Source: Candidatus Gastranaerophilales bacterium (GTDB lineage Bacteria > Cyanobacteriota > Vampirovibrionia > Gastranaerophilales > Gastranaerophilaceae). From it: a stretch of DNA of 64,000 nucleotides. Both the position numbers and the translations under genes were made by a program. Numbering within the stretch: position 1 is the stretch's first letter; every line of letters starts with the position of its first letter. Below the pieces are notes generated by a model. It was not told the origin of the DNA. It searched no databases and worked only from the letters and a program-made list of their open reading frames with translations. Shown in pieces: positions 1 through 7,150 of the stretch. The stretch is taken from assembly GCA_944323395.1 (NCBI GenBank), contig CALUSI010000001.1:124001-188000 (forward strand). The letters run 5' to 3'.

Positions 1-352
1 ATCTTATATTTTCCAATAATGCTACTTGACCATCTTTTAGATCAGCAATCATTTTTTCAGCATCAGTAACATCCGGAATAAACATAACTTCTTCACCTAA
101 AACTTTAGACATATATTTTGCAACAGGAGCCAATGTAAATTCAGGATTTTTTTCTCCTTTTGGTCTTCCTAAATGTGCCATTAATATAATTTTTGCACCT
201 TTTTCTTTTAATAAATTCAAAGTTGGCAATATAGCTTGAATTCTTGTATCATCTGTTACATTTTTGTCTGCATCCAAAGGAACATTTATATCTACTCTTA
301 CTAGAGCTTTTTTTCCTTTAATGTCTGTTAAATCTTTAATAGATTTTTTCAT
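1..352 (-). CDS. pgk: Phosphoglycerate kinase, N-terminal part (cut by window edge)
   Basis: Only the first 117 codons lie in the window; the rest continues to the left. The glycolytic enzyme transfers phosphate from 1,3-bisphosphoglycerate to ADP in the cytoplasm. The family's N-terminal signatures are visible: ALVRVDINVPL near residues 16-26, TRIQAILPT in the forties, and the HLGRPKG loop near residues 66-72. The ATG at 350-352 is preceded by a GGAG-type ribosome binding site. The gene starts 14 bases after the thrB stop codon on the same strand, so dnaN, thrB and pgk probably form one transcript. Identification is secure; completeness cannot be judged. Confidence 0.95.
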   Translation of the reverse strand, partial: MKKSIKDLTDIKGKKALVRVDINVPLDADKNVTDDTRIQAILPTLNLLKEKGAKIILMAHLGRPKGEKNPEFTLAPVAKYMSKVLGEEVMFIPDVTDAEKMIADLKDGQVALLENIR

Positions 353-366
353 CTTTGCCTCTCCTT

Positions 367-1293
367 TTATATTACCTTAGTACCTTCGTTTTCTATGTCG
401 AATGTTCTAATATCACAGTTTACATTATAATTTTCAAATATTTGTTTTACTTCACTTTCAACTTTTTCAAATCCATCATTTTTTGAAATAACTAAAATAG
501 TAGGACCTGCTCCTGATATAACACAACCTAAAACATCATCTTTATTAGCCAAAAGTTCTTGTAACTCTTTAAATCCTTTTATAAGTCTTTCTCTATAAGG
601 TTGATGTAATTTATCTGATAAACATTTTTTCATTAATTCTGCATCTTGTCTGTATACAGCATCAATTAACATTGAGCATTTTCTTATATTATATGCTGCA
701 TCTTTTATACTTATAGATTCGGGTAATATGGATCTTGCTATTTTTGTATCAAGTTCATAATCAGGAATTAAAACAGTTAATTTCCAATCTTCTGGCCATA
801 AAATTTTTGAACATAAAACACTTCCATCATCTTCAAAAGAAGATAAACAAAAACCACCAAATAAAGCAGGTGCAACATTATCAGGATGTCCCTCTACTTC
901 TGTAGCTATAGATAACAAAACAGCCTCATCTGCAGGATTACCTAACAACTTATTTGCAGCTATTAAACCACCTACTATAACTGAAGCACTACTTCCTAAA
1001 CCACGAGTAACCGGAATATTTGTTTTAATAGTAATTTTTATATCACTTACAGTTTGACCTACAAAATTATATAAAAGCTCTATTGCTTTATAGACTATAT
1101 TATTTTCATCTTTTGGAATAGATAAAATATCATAAGTTTCACTGTCTTCAATTATATTAATTTCAATTCCGCTACCAGGCATAACTGTTTCTTCTACAGT
1201 TATTTCATTATAAATTGGAAGTGCTAATCCTAAGCAATCAAAACCAGGACCTAAATTTGCTGTTGTAGCAGGAACTTTAACCGTAACTTTCAT
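367..1293 (-). CDS. thrB: Homoserine kinase
   Basis: GHMP-family kinase of 308 residues that phosphorylates homoserine in threonine synthesis. The N-terminal substrate motif (PATTANLGPGFDCLG, residues 8-22), the ATP-binding GLGSSAS loop (98-104) and the C-terminal GAGPTIL motif (about 260-266) are all present, and the length is normal for bacterial ThrB. It lies 10 bases downstream of dnaN and 14 bases upstream of pgk on the same strand. That is an unusual operon partnership but tight enough to suggest co-transcription. No other threonine-pathway gene is in the window. Confidence 0.95.
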   Translation of the reverse strand: MKVTVKVPATTANLGPGFDCLGLALPIYNEITVEETVMPGSGIEINIIEDSETYDILSIPKDENNIVYKAIELLYNFVGQTVSDIKITIKTNIPVTRGLGSSASVIVGGLIAANKLLGNPADEAVLLSIATEVEGHPDNVAPALFGGFCLSSFEDDGSVLCSKILWPEDWKLTVLIPDYELDTKIARSILPESISIKDAAYNIRKCSMLIDAVYRQDAELMKKCLSDKLHQPYRERLIKGFKELQELLANKDDVLGCVISGAGPTILVISKNDGFEKVESEVKQIFENYNVNCDIRTFDIENEGTKVI

Positions 1294-1303
1294 AATGAAC
1301 CTT

Positions 1304-2419
1304 TTATCTTATTTGTATAGGCATTATCAAACAAATATAATCTTCTTCACTTTCTGGTTTAAAAACTGTTGCTGATAAGCTTCCATTTAGTCCTACCTGT
1401 ACATTTTTCGAATCCATTGTTTTTACTGAATCTAATACATATTTATAATTGAAAGCTATTGCAAGTTCATCACCTGAATATATACAATCGATAATATCTT
1501 CTGATGTACCTGAATTTGGTGTTTCAGCCTTTAATACTAATTTATTATTGTTAAATGTGAATTTAACAATACTTGTTCTGTCATTTACCATTGTTGATAC
1601 TCTGTCTAAAGCAGAAATTAAATCATCTCTTGAAATTACTGAATTATTTGCAGTTGATTTTGGAATTAATTGTTCATATGGAGGATATTCACCTTCAATT
1701 AATCTTGAATTAATTGCAAAACTCATCGTTTTCAATGTTAATCTTGATCTATCAACAATTAAAATAACTTTTTCTTCAGAAATAAAAGAACAAACTCTTA
1801 CAAATTCATTTAGAGTTTTTGAAGGAATAACTATTTTTGCAGATTTATCATCTTTATTTTTTATATTTTCTATAATTCTTGTTAATCTGTTACCGTCAGT
1901 GGCAGCCATTTCCAGTTTATTGCCTTTTATTAGACAAAAAACTCCTGATATTACATTTCTGTTTTCATAATTTGCTGCAGCATATACAGTATTTTTAATT
2001 GATTTTAAAAATGTTTCTAATTCAATTTCAATTTCTGTACCATCAGTTAATTCATCTTCAAGTCTTGGAAATTCCATTGCTGAAATACCTATAATTTCAA
2101 ATTTTGAATTTCCGCAAGTTATATTTACTACATTTGTATCTTCATTTAATGAAAATTCTACCGGTTTATCAGGTAATTTTGCTGCAATTTCAAGTAATTT
2201 TTTTGCTGGAAGTGTTATTTTACCTTCTTTTTTTACAGCAACTGTTGTTTTTGCTTTTATTGAAATTTCCAAATCAGTTGCACTTAAATTAAGAACATTA
2301 TTTTCTGCTTCAAACAATACATTTGCTAATACAGGTTGTACATTACCTCTTTGAGCTGTTACTTTTTCTACTATCTTTAATTTATTTAATAAAGAATCTT
2401 TATCAATTGTAAAAAGCAT
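1304..2419 (-). CDS. dnaN: DNA polymerase III sliding clamp (beta subunit)
   Basis: This 371-residue protein matches the bacterial beta clamp in length and architecture: three topologically similar domains that dimerise into a ring around DNA and tether polymerase III. Recognisable family stretches are the N-terminal MLFTIDKDSLLNKL, the middle-domain ATDGNRL (about residue 172) and the C-terminal LIMPIQIR, corresponding to the usual MPMR ending. It is the first gene of the minus-strand dnaN-thrB-pgk group and is separated from dnaA by 57 kb, as in cyanobacteria rather than the classic dnaA-dnaN pairing. Directly upstream is a 500-base AT-rich spacer with a possible minus-strand -10 (TATAAT) at 2452-2457. 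Confidence 0.97.
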   Translation of the reverse strand: MLFTIDKDSLLNKLKIVEKVTAQRGNVQPVLANVLFEAENNVLNLSATDLEISIKAKTTVAVKKEGKITLPAKKLLEIAAKLPDKPVEFSLNEDTNVVNITCGNSKFEIIGISAMEFPRLEDELTDGTEIEIELETFLKSIKNTVYAAANYENRNVISGVFCLIKGNKLEMAATDGNRLTRIIENIKNKDDKSAKIVIPSKTLNEFVRVCSFISEEKVILIVDRSRLTLKTMSFAINSRLIEGEYPPYEQLIPKSTANNSVISRDDLISALDRVSTMVNDRTSIVKFTFNNNKLVLKAETPNSGTSEDIIDCIYSGDELAIAFNYKYVLDSVKTMDSKNVQVGLNGSLSATVFKPESEEDYICLIMPIQIR

Positions 2420-2459
2420 AATAATCCTCTATATTAACTGTGCACTTTATTATTATATA

Positions 2460-2811
2460 AGAAAAATAAAAAACACTAAACTTTTTTTAAATTTACTTTT
2501 TCTTTTTATATGTATTTATTTTTTTTATTAATATCTATTTAAATTATATAAATATAATAAAAGTAGTAATAAGCATTTTTTATATTGTATAAAAATATCT
2601 CAAAATATTATTATTATTAATTTTTAGTCTTGTATAAAACTTGTAGAAACTTTTTTTAAAAGATGTATATTTTTTGTTTAATAAATTTAAATCTTTTTAT
2701 TTTTTTAAAGTTTTTAAATTTTAATTAAAGTTATAAACAATTTTATATAATAGTTTTCTACAGGTTTTATACATATTATTTTTCTAAATTAATGTTAATT
2801 TTTTATACAAA
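2460..2811. other. Candidate chromosomal replication origin (oriC) upstream of dnaN
   Basis: The gene-free stretch between dnaN and the next gene is extremely AT-rich with long A and T runs. It carries five copies of a nine-base motif TTTT(A/C)TACA or one-mismatch forms: minus strand at 2586-2594, 2631-2639 and 2642-2650 (GTTTCTACA); plus strand at 2754-2762 (TTTTCTACA), 2765-2773 and 2801-2809. The motif is one base from TTTTCCACA, the box I recall being described for cyanobacterial DnaA, and in cyanobacteria oriC commonly lies next to dnaN. The origin role is inferred from motif, composition and neighbour; strand composition skew was not computed. Confidence 0.55.
2631..2773. repeat. Inverted pair of 20-base double boxes in the origin-like spacer
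   Basis: Bases 2631-2650 read on the minus strand and bases 2754-2773 read on the plus strand agree at 18 of 20 positions. Each contains a TTTCTACA element followed after two bases by TTTTATACA. The two copies face each other across about 100 bases of AT-rich DNA. Such paired, oppositely oriented protein-binding boxes flanking an AT-rich core would fit initiator (DnaA) binding. The repeat is directly visible; the binding protein is an inference. Confidence 0.7.
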
Positions 2812-2856
2812 AAAAGCATGAAAACATGCTATTTTATTAGTGTTTTTCATGCTTTA
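2812..2856 (-). terminator. Rho-independent terminator after the HTH operon
   Basis: AAAGCATGAAAA (from 2813) can pair with TTTTCATGCTTT (to 2855), a 12-bp stem. Read on the minus strand the stem is followed by a run of T residues. It lies about 70 bases downstream of the stop codon of the minus-strand orphan at 2926, so it probably ends the two-gene HTH transcript before the origin-like spacer. Confidence 0.7.
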
Positions 2857-2925
2857 AAAATGAAAATTTTATTTTTCAATATTTTGTTTTATTTTTTTAA
2901 CTGTTCAAAACTTTATAAATAAGTA

Positions 2926-3231
2926 TTAGTTTTTAAAATTATTAAAATCATTAGATTTTTTATAGTGTAAAAATTTTGCCATTTTATATTGTTCAAAACT
3001 CAGTGCAAAATTATATAAAGCATTAATTAAAGTTCTTCCTGTTTCACTTTTTGCTATAACTAAAGTTTTTCCGTTATTATTTTTAGCAAAATATAATTCT
3101 GTTTTTAGTATATTATCAACTTTATCTAATGATGGACGTTGTAATCTTTCTATTATCCATTCATTTAATAGATTTACAGAATTCTTATTTTTATTTTCCT
3201 GCAGGTATTTTGAAAATTCTTTTAATATCAT
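2926..3231 (-). CDS. Small protein of unknown function, partner of HTH regulator
   Basis: A 101-residue, lysine- and asparagine-rich soluble protein that I do not recognise. It has no signal peptide or membrane segment. The middle (ELYFAKNNNGKTLVIAKS, about 46-63) looks like a beta hairpin and the rest is mostly helical. It begins 7 bases after the stop of the HTH regulator at 3239-3523 and is surely co-transcribed with it. The layout of a small regulator plus a small partner under apparent autoregulation resembles toxin-antitoxin or phage-type control modules, but no toxin motif is visible. Confidence 0.6.
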   Translation of the reverse strand: MILKEFSKYLQENKNKNSVNLLNEWIIERLQRPSLDKVDNILKTELYFAKNNNGKTLVIAKSETGRTLINALYNFALSFEQYKMAKFLHYKKSNDFNNFKN

Positions 3232-3238
3232 TTTTACA

Positions 3239-3523
3239 TTATATTTGTTTTTTATTTCTATTACTATTATTTTCTAAAAAAGAAAAATCTTTTCCTAACA
3301 TATTTTCTATTTCTTTTATTAATTCAGATGGTTTTATATTTAATCCTTCAGATATTCTCCATAATGTAGTTAGTTGAATATCTTTGTTTCCTTTTTCAAC
3401 TTCACTCCATATAGATTTACTTAATTCTATTTCATTAGATAGTAATGATATAGATTTAATTCCTCTATATTTTTTTATTATATTACCTGTTATTTTTAAT
3501 AGTTCTTTTTTTGTGTCTTGCAT
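3239..3523 (-). CDS. XRE/Cro-type helix-turn-helix transcriptional regulator
   Basis: A 94-residue protein with a single Cro/C1-type helix-turn-helix domain over about residues 10-68. The five-helix pattern shows in KYRGIKSISLLSNEIELSKS, followed by IWSEVEKGNKDIQLTTLWRI and the hydrophobic GLNIKPSEL end. The tail from residue 75 is charged and probably disordered. Two TGTTCT-N6-AGAACA palindromes begin 13 bases upstream of the ATG, a strong hint of autoregulation. The downstream orphan (2926-3231) is in the same operon. It could be the antitoxin or repressor of a small module; its target genes cannot be named. Confidence 0.85.
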   Translation of the reverse strand: MQDTKKELLKITGNIIKKYRGIKSISLLSNEIELSKSIWSEVEKGNKDIQLTTLWRISEGLNIKPSELIKEIENMLGKDFSFLENNSNRNKKQI

Positions 3524-3535
3524 ATTTTTAATTAT

Positions 3536-3553
3536 TGTTCTAATATAAGAACA
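3536..3553. promoter_or_regulatory. Operator-like palindrome 1 (TGTTCT-N6-AGAACA)
   Basis: A perfect 6-bp inverted repeat with a 6-base AT spacer. Adjacent bases (T at 3535, A at 3554) extend the symmetry to 7 bp. It lies 13 bases upstream of the HTH regulator's start codon and is the proximal member of a pair whose members start exactly 21 bases apart, two DNA helical turns. Confidence 0.75.
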
Positions 3554-3737
3554 ATATGTTCTCGTACGAGAACAAAATAAGTTTAATTCTAAAAGTTATA
3601 TAGAACTTGCCAATAAGTTAAAAGAAGTAATAAATAAAAAAAATAATTTAGATGAAATAAAAAAAAATGCTTATAATACTGCAAAAATTTTAACTTGGAA
3701 AAATTTTGCTAATAATTTATTTTCTGTCTTATATTAA
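3549..3737 (+). pseudogene. 3' stump of a glycosyltransferase gene
   Basis: From 3579 an open frame encodes KFNSKSYIELANKL and continues to ILTWKNFANNLFSVLY before the stop at 3735-3737. The pattern of A-x-x-x-W-x-N-x-A-x-x-L near the end is typical of the C-terminus of family 1/4 glycosyltransferases. No start codon or upstream domain exists; the frame runs straight into the operator palindromes of the HTH gene. The upstream part of the gene was probably replaced when the HTH module arrived. The following gene is an intact family 2 glycosyltransferase on the same strand, so the stump may mark an old glycan gene cluster. Confidence 0.55.
3557..3574. promoter_or_regulatory. Operator-like palindrome 2 (perfect 18-bp palindrome)
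   Basis: TGTTCTCGTACGAGAACA is its own reverse complement over all 18 bases and shares the TGTTCT-N6-AGAACA arms of the neighbouring site. A perfect palindrome with CG-rich centre in such AT-rich DNA is unlikely to be chance. Probably bound by the adjacent XRE-type regulator dimer. Confidence 0.8.
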
Positions 3738-3795
3738 AAATCTATTAAATTATAAAAAGACATATTATAATAATTTTATAAATAGAGGGTAAAAT

Positions 3796-4872
3796 ATGTC
3801 TGTCAAAGTTAGTGTTATTTTAGCTGTTTACAATGTAGAAAAGTATATTAAACAAACATTAGATAGTGTTGTAAATCAAACTTTTAAAGATATTGAAATA
3901 ATAGTTGTAGATAATAAATCAACAGATAGAACTCTTGAATTAGTTAATGAATATGCTAAAAAAGATGAACGTTTTGTAATATATAAAAATAGCGAAAATT
4001 TAAAACAAGGTATTGCAAGAAATTTTGGCGTTCAAATGGCTCGCGGAGAATACATTTTCTTTATTGATGGTGATGATTATATGGATTTAACCTGTATTGA
4101 GAAAATGTATAATAAAATAACTGAAACAGGTGCTGATATAACTTTATGTACTTGGAATCAATTTGATGATGCAACAGGCAAAATAGATAAAAACCATGTA
4201 TATGCTAAATTAAAACAAATTCCAACAGAATTTGATAATAAAACTTTTAATTGGCGAGATATAAAATACAGTGTTTTTTGGCAAACCAGTGTTCCTTGGG
4301 ATAAGATATATAAGCGTGATTTTCTTATAAAAAAAGATGTTAAATTTCCTGGTGGTACTTTTTTTGAAGATAATGTTTTTGTTTATGATGCTTTATTCAA
4401 AGCTGAAAAAATGTCTGTTTTAAGAGAAGATTTGGTTTATTATCGAATTAACAGAAAAAATGCTGTTACCAGCTCAAGAAATCGTATTTTCTTTGATTAT
4501 TTTAATATATTTAATTCAATTGGTGATAATTTGAAGAAAATAAATTTATTTGATGAAATGAAGTATTATTATTGGGATTACAAAGTTATAACTCTTTATT
4601 GGTGGTTTATGAAAGTAAAACTACCTTATAAACGTGAATTTTTCAATAGAATGAAATATGATTTTAAACATCTTGGTATGAAAGAAGAAGATAAAGAATT
4701 TGTCAGAAATCGTACATTATTTTTAATAGATAGATTTACTAAGATGCCGTTTTTCATATATTATCCTTTATTTTTCTTTTTCGATAAAATTTTTAGAATA
4801 GAATTCGGAAAGAAAAATTATGCTGTAATTTTCTTTTCAACTTTTGAAAAATGGTATGATTATAAAAATTAA
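3796..4872 (+). CDS. Family 2 glycosyltransferase
   Basis: A 358-residue GT-A fold transferase, cytoplasmic or membrane-peripheral, that adds a sugar from a nucleotide donor to a surface glycan or glycolipid. The N-terminus VSVILAVYNVEKYIKQTLDS, the VVDNKSTDRT motif (38-47) and the metal-binding DGDDYMD (91-97) are hallmark GT2 features. The C-terminal third is basic and aromatic (FFIYYPLFFFFDKIF), possibly a membrane-association patch. A GAGGG ribosome site precedes the ATG. Donor and acceptor cannot be deduced. It lies downstream of a broken glycosyltransferase remnant and converges on the SDR gene. Confidence 0.9.
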   Translation: MSVKVSVILAVYNVEKYIKQTLDSVVNQTFKDIEIIVVDNKSTDRTLELVNEYAKKDERFVIYKNSENLKQGIARNFGVQMARGEYIFFIDGDDYMDLTCIEKMYNKITETGADITLCTWNQFDDATGKIDKNHVYAKLKQIPTEFDNKTFNWRDIKYSVFWQTSVPWDKIYKRDFLIKKDVKFPGGTFFEDNVFVYDALFKAEKMSVLREDLVYYRINRKNAVTSSRNRIFFDYFNIFNSIGDNLKKINLFDEMKYYYWDYKVITLYWWFMKVKLPYKREFFNRMKYDFKHLGMKEEDKEFVRNRTLFLIDRFTKMPFFIYYPLFFFFDKIFRIEFGKKNYAVIFFSTFEKWYDYKN

Positions 4873-5601
4873 TTAAAAACCTAAAGATAATCCCGCACAA
4901 ATATTTATGGATTGACCTGTTATTGTTTTTGATTTATCAGATATTAAAAATTCACAAGCATTTGCTATTTCTTCGGGTGTAACAAATCTTCGTTGTGGGA
5001 TAGTTTCTATTATTTCATTTTTAGAAAAATCTTCTTCTAAATTTTCATTATTTATTAATTCTGTATCAACCCAGCCCGGATTAATTATATTAACTGTTAT
5101 ATTATTTTGAGCAACTTCAAGTGCTAAAGATTTTGTTAATCCTATTAGTGAAGCTTTTGTCATTGAATAAATTGAGGCATTTGCTTCTCCCATAACACCT
5201 GATATTGAACCTATATTTATAATTCTTCCCCAATTTTGTTTTTTCATATGAGGAATTACTAATTTTATAAGTTGATAAGGTGCAATTGAATTTAATTTTA
5301 TAGAGTTTAATATGTCTTTATCAGACATTTTTTCTATAGGTGAATAAAAATAAACTCCTGCATTATTTATTAGAATATCAATATTTATATTTAACCTGTT
5401 AAAAAGTTTTTCGGCTGAATTATCTTCAAACAAATCGATATCTGTATAACCTGCAAAATTATTTTCATTACATAATTTTTCAAGTTTTTCTTTATATCTG
5501 CCTGTAATATATACATTAAAATCATTTGCAAAATGTTTTGCAATAGAAAGTCCTATACCTTGTGAAGAGCCTGTTATTAATATATTTTTTTTATTCATCA
5601 T
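4873..5601 (-). CDS. Short-chain dehydrogenase/reductase (FabG-like)
   Basis: A 242-residue Rossmann-fold oxidoreductase of the classical SDR family. Visible are the TGSSQGIG cofactor loop (10-17), NNAG (79-82), the catalytic serine in GSISG (about S132), the YxxxK pair (Y145, K149) and the PGWVDTE loop after it. It is probably NAD(P)H-dependent. The sequence resembles 3-oxoacyl-ACP reductases and sugar/alcohol dehydrogenases, and substrate cannot be assigned. Its start overlaps the 3' end of the small repeat protein at 5591-5914 by 11 bases, indicating translational coupling. The stop abuts the convergent glycosyltransferase with no spacer. Confidence 0.88.
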   Translation of the reverse strand: MMNKKNILITGSSQGIGLSIAKHFANDFNVYITGRYKEKLEKLCNENNFAGYTDIDLFEDNSAEKLFNRLNINIDILINNAGVYFYSPIEKMSDKDILNSIKLNSIAPYQLIKLVIPHMKKQNWGRIINIGSISGVMGEANASIYSMTKASLIGLTKSLALEVAQNNITVNIINPGWVDTELINNENLEEDFSKNEIIETIPQRRFVTPEEIANACEFLISDKSKTITGQSINICAGLSLGF

Positions 5602-5914
5602 CTACATTCGTTATAAAGCTTAAAAGTGACATTATAAAAGCATTTATTAATTCTGTTTTTTCATTATCTTCTAATGTTTTTATAAATTCAATACAAGTAT
5701 GTAAATTGTAATTTTTATCGTACCATCTGCTATATCTTGGCGGCGGATTATCATTCATATTTTTTATAGATATATCAAATTCATCTTTATATCTTGCTAA
5801 TATAATTTGTAAAAAATCTTGAGAAATTAAATCTATAGTATATTCATCTACTGTTTCAAGTAACAGTAGAAGTTGTTTTAAATCAGGATATTTATCATAC
5901 CAACGGTTGTACAT
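5591..5914 (-). CDS. Small protein with two RWYDK repeats, unknown function
   Basis: A 107-residue protein built of two homologous halves. Residues 4-37 begin RWYDKYPDLKQLLLLLETVD and residues 63-98 begin RWYDKNYNLHTCIEFIKTLE; each unit then continues as a helical stretch ending in an I/L-rich segment. No signal peptide, metal motif or catalytic residue is evident. The duplicated helical unit suggests a small helical-repeat or protein-binding module. It sits between the HIT gene (3 bases upstream) and the SDR (11-base overlap), so the three genes are one operon. I do not recognise a named family. Confidence 0.7.
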   Translation of the reverse strand: MYNRWYDKYPDLKQLLLLLETVDEYTIDLISQDFLQIILARYKDEFDISIKNMNDNPPPRYSRWYDKNYNLHTCIEFIKTLEDNEKTELINAFIMSLLSFITNVDDE

Positions 5915-5917
5915 TAT

Positions 5918-6253
5918 CTAACCTGCAGGCCAAGTAAATTCTCTTCCTGCCATTACATGGACATGAATATGAAATACTGTTTGTCCTGCGCTTGCTCCTG
6001 TATTAACTACTGTTCTATATTCTTTTATTCCCATTTTTTCTGTTATTTTAGGAATGGTAGAAAATATATCGCCAAATACTTTACTATCTTTAATTTCATT
6101 TAAAGATGAATAATGATTTTTAGGTATTACCAAAAAATGAACAGGTGCTTGAGGATTTAAATCATTAAATGCTACAACATTTTCATCTTCGTAGATAAAA
6201 TTTGATGGAATTTCTTTATTTGCTATTTTACAAAATATACAATCAGAATTCAT
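5918..6253 (-). CDS. HIT-family nucleotide hydrolase (Hint-like)
   Basis: A 111-residue histidine-triad protein that hydrolyses nucleoside phosphoramidates or related AMP/GMP conjugates. The full catalytic triad HIHVHV is at residues 95-100. The N-terminal CIFCKI (5-10) and the FNDLNPQAPVHFLVIPK strand (about 29-45) match the PKCI/Hint branch. Length and domain are complete. First gene of the minus-strand group with the RWYDK repeat protein and SDR. A perfect AT-rich inverted repeat lies just upstream. Confidence 0.93.
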   Translation of the reverse strand: MNSDCIFCKIANKEIPSNFIYEDENVVAFNDLNPQAPVHFLVIPKNHYSSLNEIKDSKVFGDIFSTIPKITEKMGIKEYRTVVNTGASAGQTVFHIHVHVMAGREFTWPAG

Positions 6254-6272
6254 AAAAAACCTCTTATAATGA

Positions 6273-6291
6273 ATACTATTTATAATAGTAT
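6273..6291. repeat. Perfect inverted repeat upstream of the HIT gene
   Basis: ATACTATT-TAT-AATAGTAT forms an 8-bp stem with a 3-base loop between two minus-strand genes. A T-run follows only on the plus strand, where no gene would need termination, so it may be a regulatory site for the HIT operon or a weak hairpin. The structure is clear; the role is not. Confidence 0.4.
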
Positions 6292-6325
6292 ATTTTTTTA
6301 TTTATTATAGCAAATATTTTAATTA

Positions 6326-7084
6326 TTATTTTTCAGCAAAATTTTTAAATTTTTCAAAAATTCCTTCTATAAATTCAGTTTTAGAATGTTCTATTGAATT
6401 GTATGTTATGTCTGGAATATGCAATACTTTAGTTATTCTTTGTGGTTCAATTTTTATATTTCCTTGATATATATATTCGACAGGTCTTTTTTGATTAAAG
6501 AATCTCTGTGCTTCAGCTATACTGTATCCTTCAACTAAATCTTTAGGAAATTCATATTTATGTTTAAAAGGTCCTCCTGATTCAGCATATACCATACAAA
6601 GATTTCTGTATTTATTTGAATTTATAAAATTAGTAACATCATCTTGAGGTCTTATTCTAAATTTATTAGGATCTAGGTTTTTTGTTGATATTTTAAGCAA
6701 TACTAAATCATTATCATATTTAATTGCTTGTTTTAAAAGTGATTTAGCAAAAGATGGTAAATTTTCATTAGAAGAACAATTAGTCCAATTTACTTGAAAG
6801 TCTTCCATATCAAACATAAATACGCCATCTATTATATCTTCTGATGGTTTAATTTCCCCACTGTCCATAATACTTTCATAGCTTTTTTTATTTGTAAGAT
6901 GATATAAATATTCAGGAAGTGTTGATTCTTCTTTTATTTTTTCTTCAACTTTTTCCGGTTTTTTACTGCTTTTTACAAAAATATCACCCATTTCTTGAGA
7001 TTTAAAAGCAGGATATTTTACATTAGTTCTAAATAATGTTTTTATTGGAGAGTTATAATTTATTGTTGTAAAATTAATTTTCAT
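6326..7084 (-). CDS. Possible ADP-ribosyltransferase-fold protein with unusual N-terminal leader
   Basis: A 252-residue protein. Residues 57-75 (LPEYLYHLTNKKSYESIMD) followed by SGEIKPS resemble the opening of DarT-like and related ADP-ribosyltransferase-fold enzymes, where a Tyr/His-Leu-Thr strand is followed by a helix with S-I-x-x-x-G and a proline-serine turn. Near the C-terminus, GNIKIEPQRITKVLHIPD also resembles the closing strand of such folds. This assignment is from pattern memory and unproven. The first 35 residues are Asn/Thr/Phe-rich with PAFKSQ, unlike a Sec signal. Monocistronic, diverging from mnmE. It could be an effector, an RNA-modifying enzyme or something else. Confidence 0.5.
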   Translation of the reverse strand: MKINFTTINYNSPIKTLFRTNVKYPAFKSQEMGDIFVKSSKKPEKVEEKIKEESTLPEYLYHLTNKKSYESIMDSGEIKPSEDIIDGVFMFDMEDFQVNWTNCSSNENLPSFAKSLLKQAIKYDNDLVLLKISTKNLDPNKFRIRPQDDVTNFINSNKYRNLCMVYAESGGPFKHKYEFPKDLVEGYSIAEAQRFFNQKRPVEYIYQGNIKIEPQRITKVLHIPDITYNSIEHSKTEFIEGIFEKFKNFAEK

Positions 7085-7150
7085 ATTCGGCTTAAAACAT
7101 AAAAATATTTAAATTTGTGTATTTTCGCTATAATTATAATTGAGGTTAAT

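Noticed and set aside
1449-1970. Plus-strand open frame inside dnaN
   Set aside because: Antisense to a conserved clamp gene, no ribosome site and no recognisable protein.
2420-2925. tRNA or small RNA gene in the dnaN upstream spacer
   Set aside because: No cloverleaf, CCA end or GC-rich stem; the only clear hairpin behaves as a terminator for the minus-strand HTH operon.
7115-7150. Upstream in-frame start for mnmE
   Set aside because: The ATG at 7151 has a TGAGG ribosome site and matches the family's N-terminus; the extra residues look like translated promoter.
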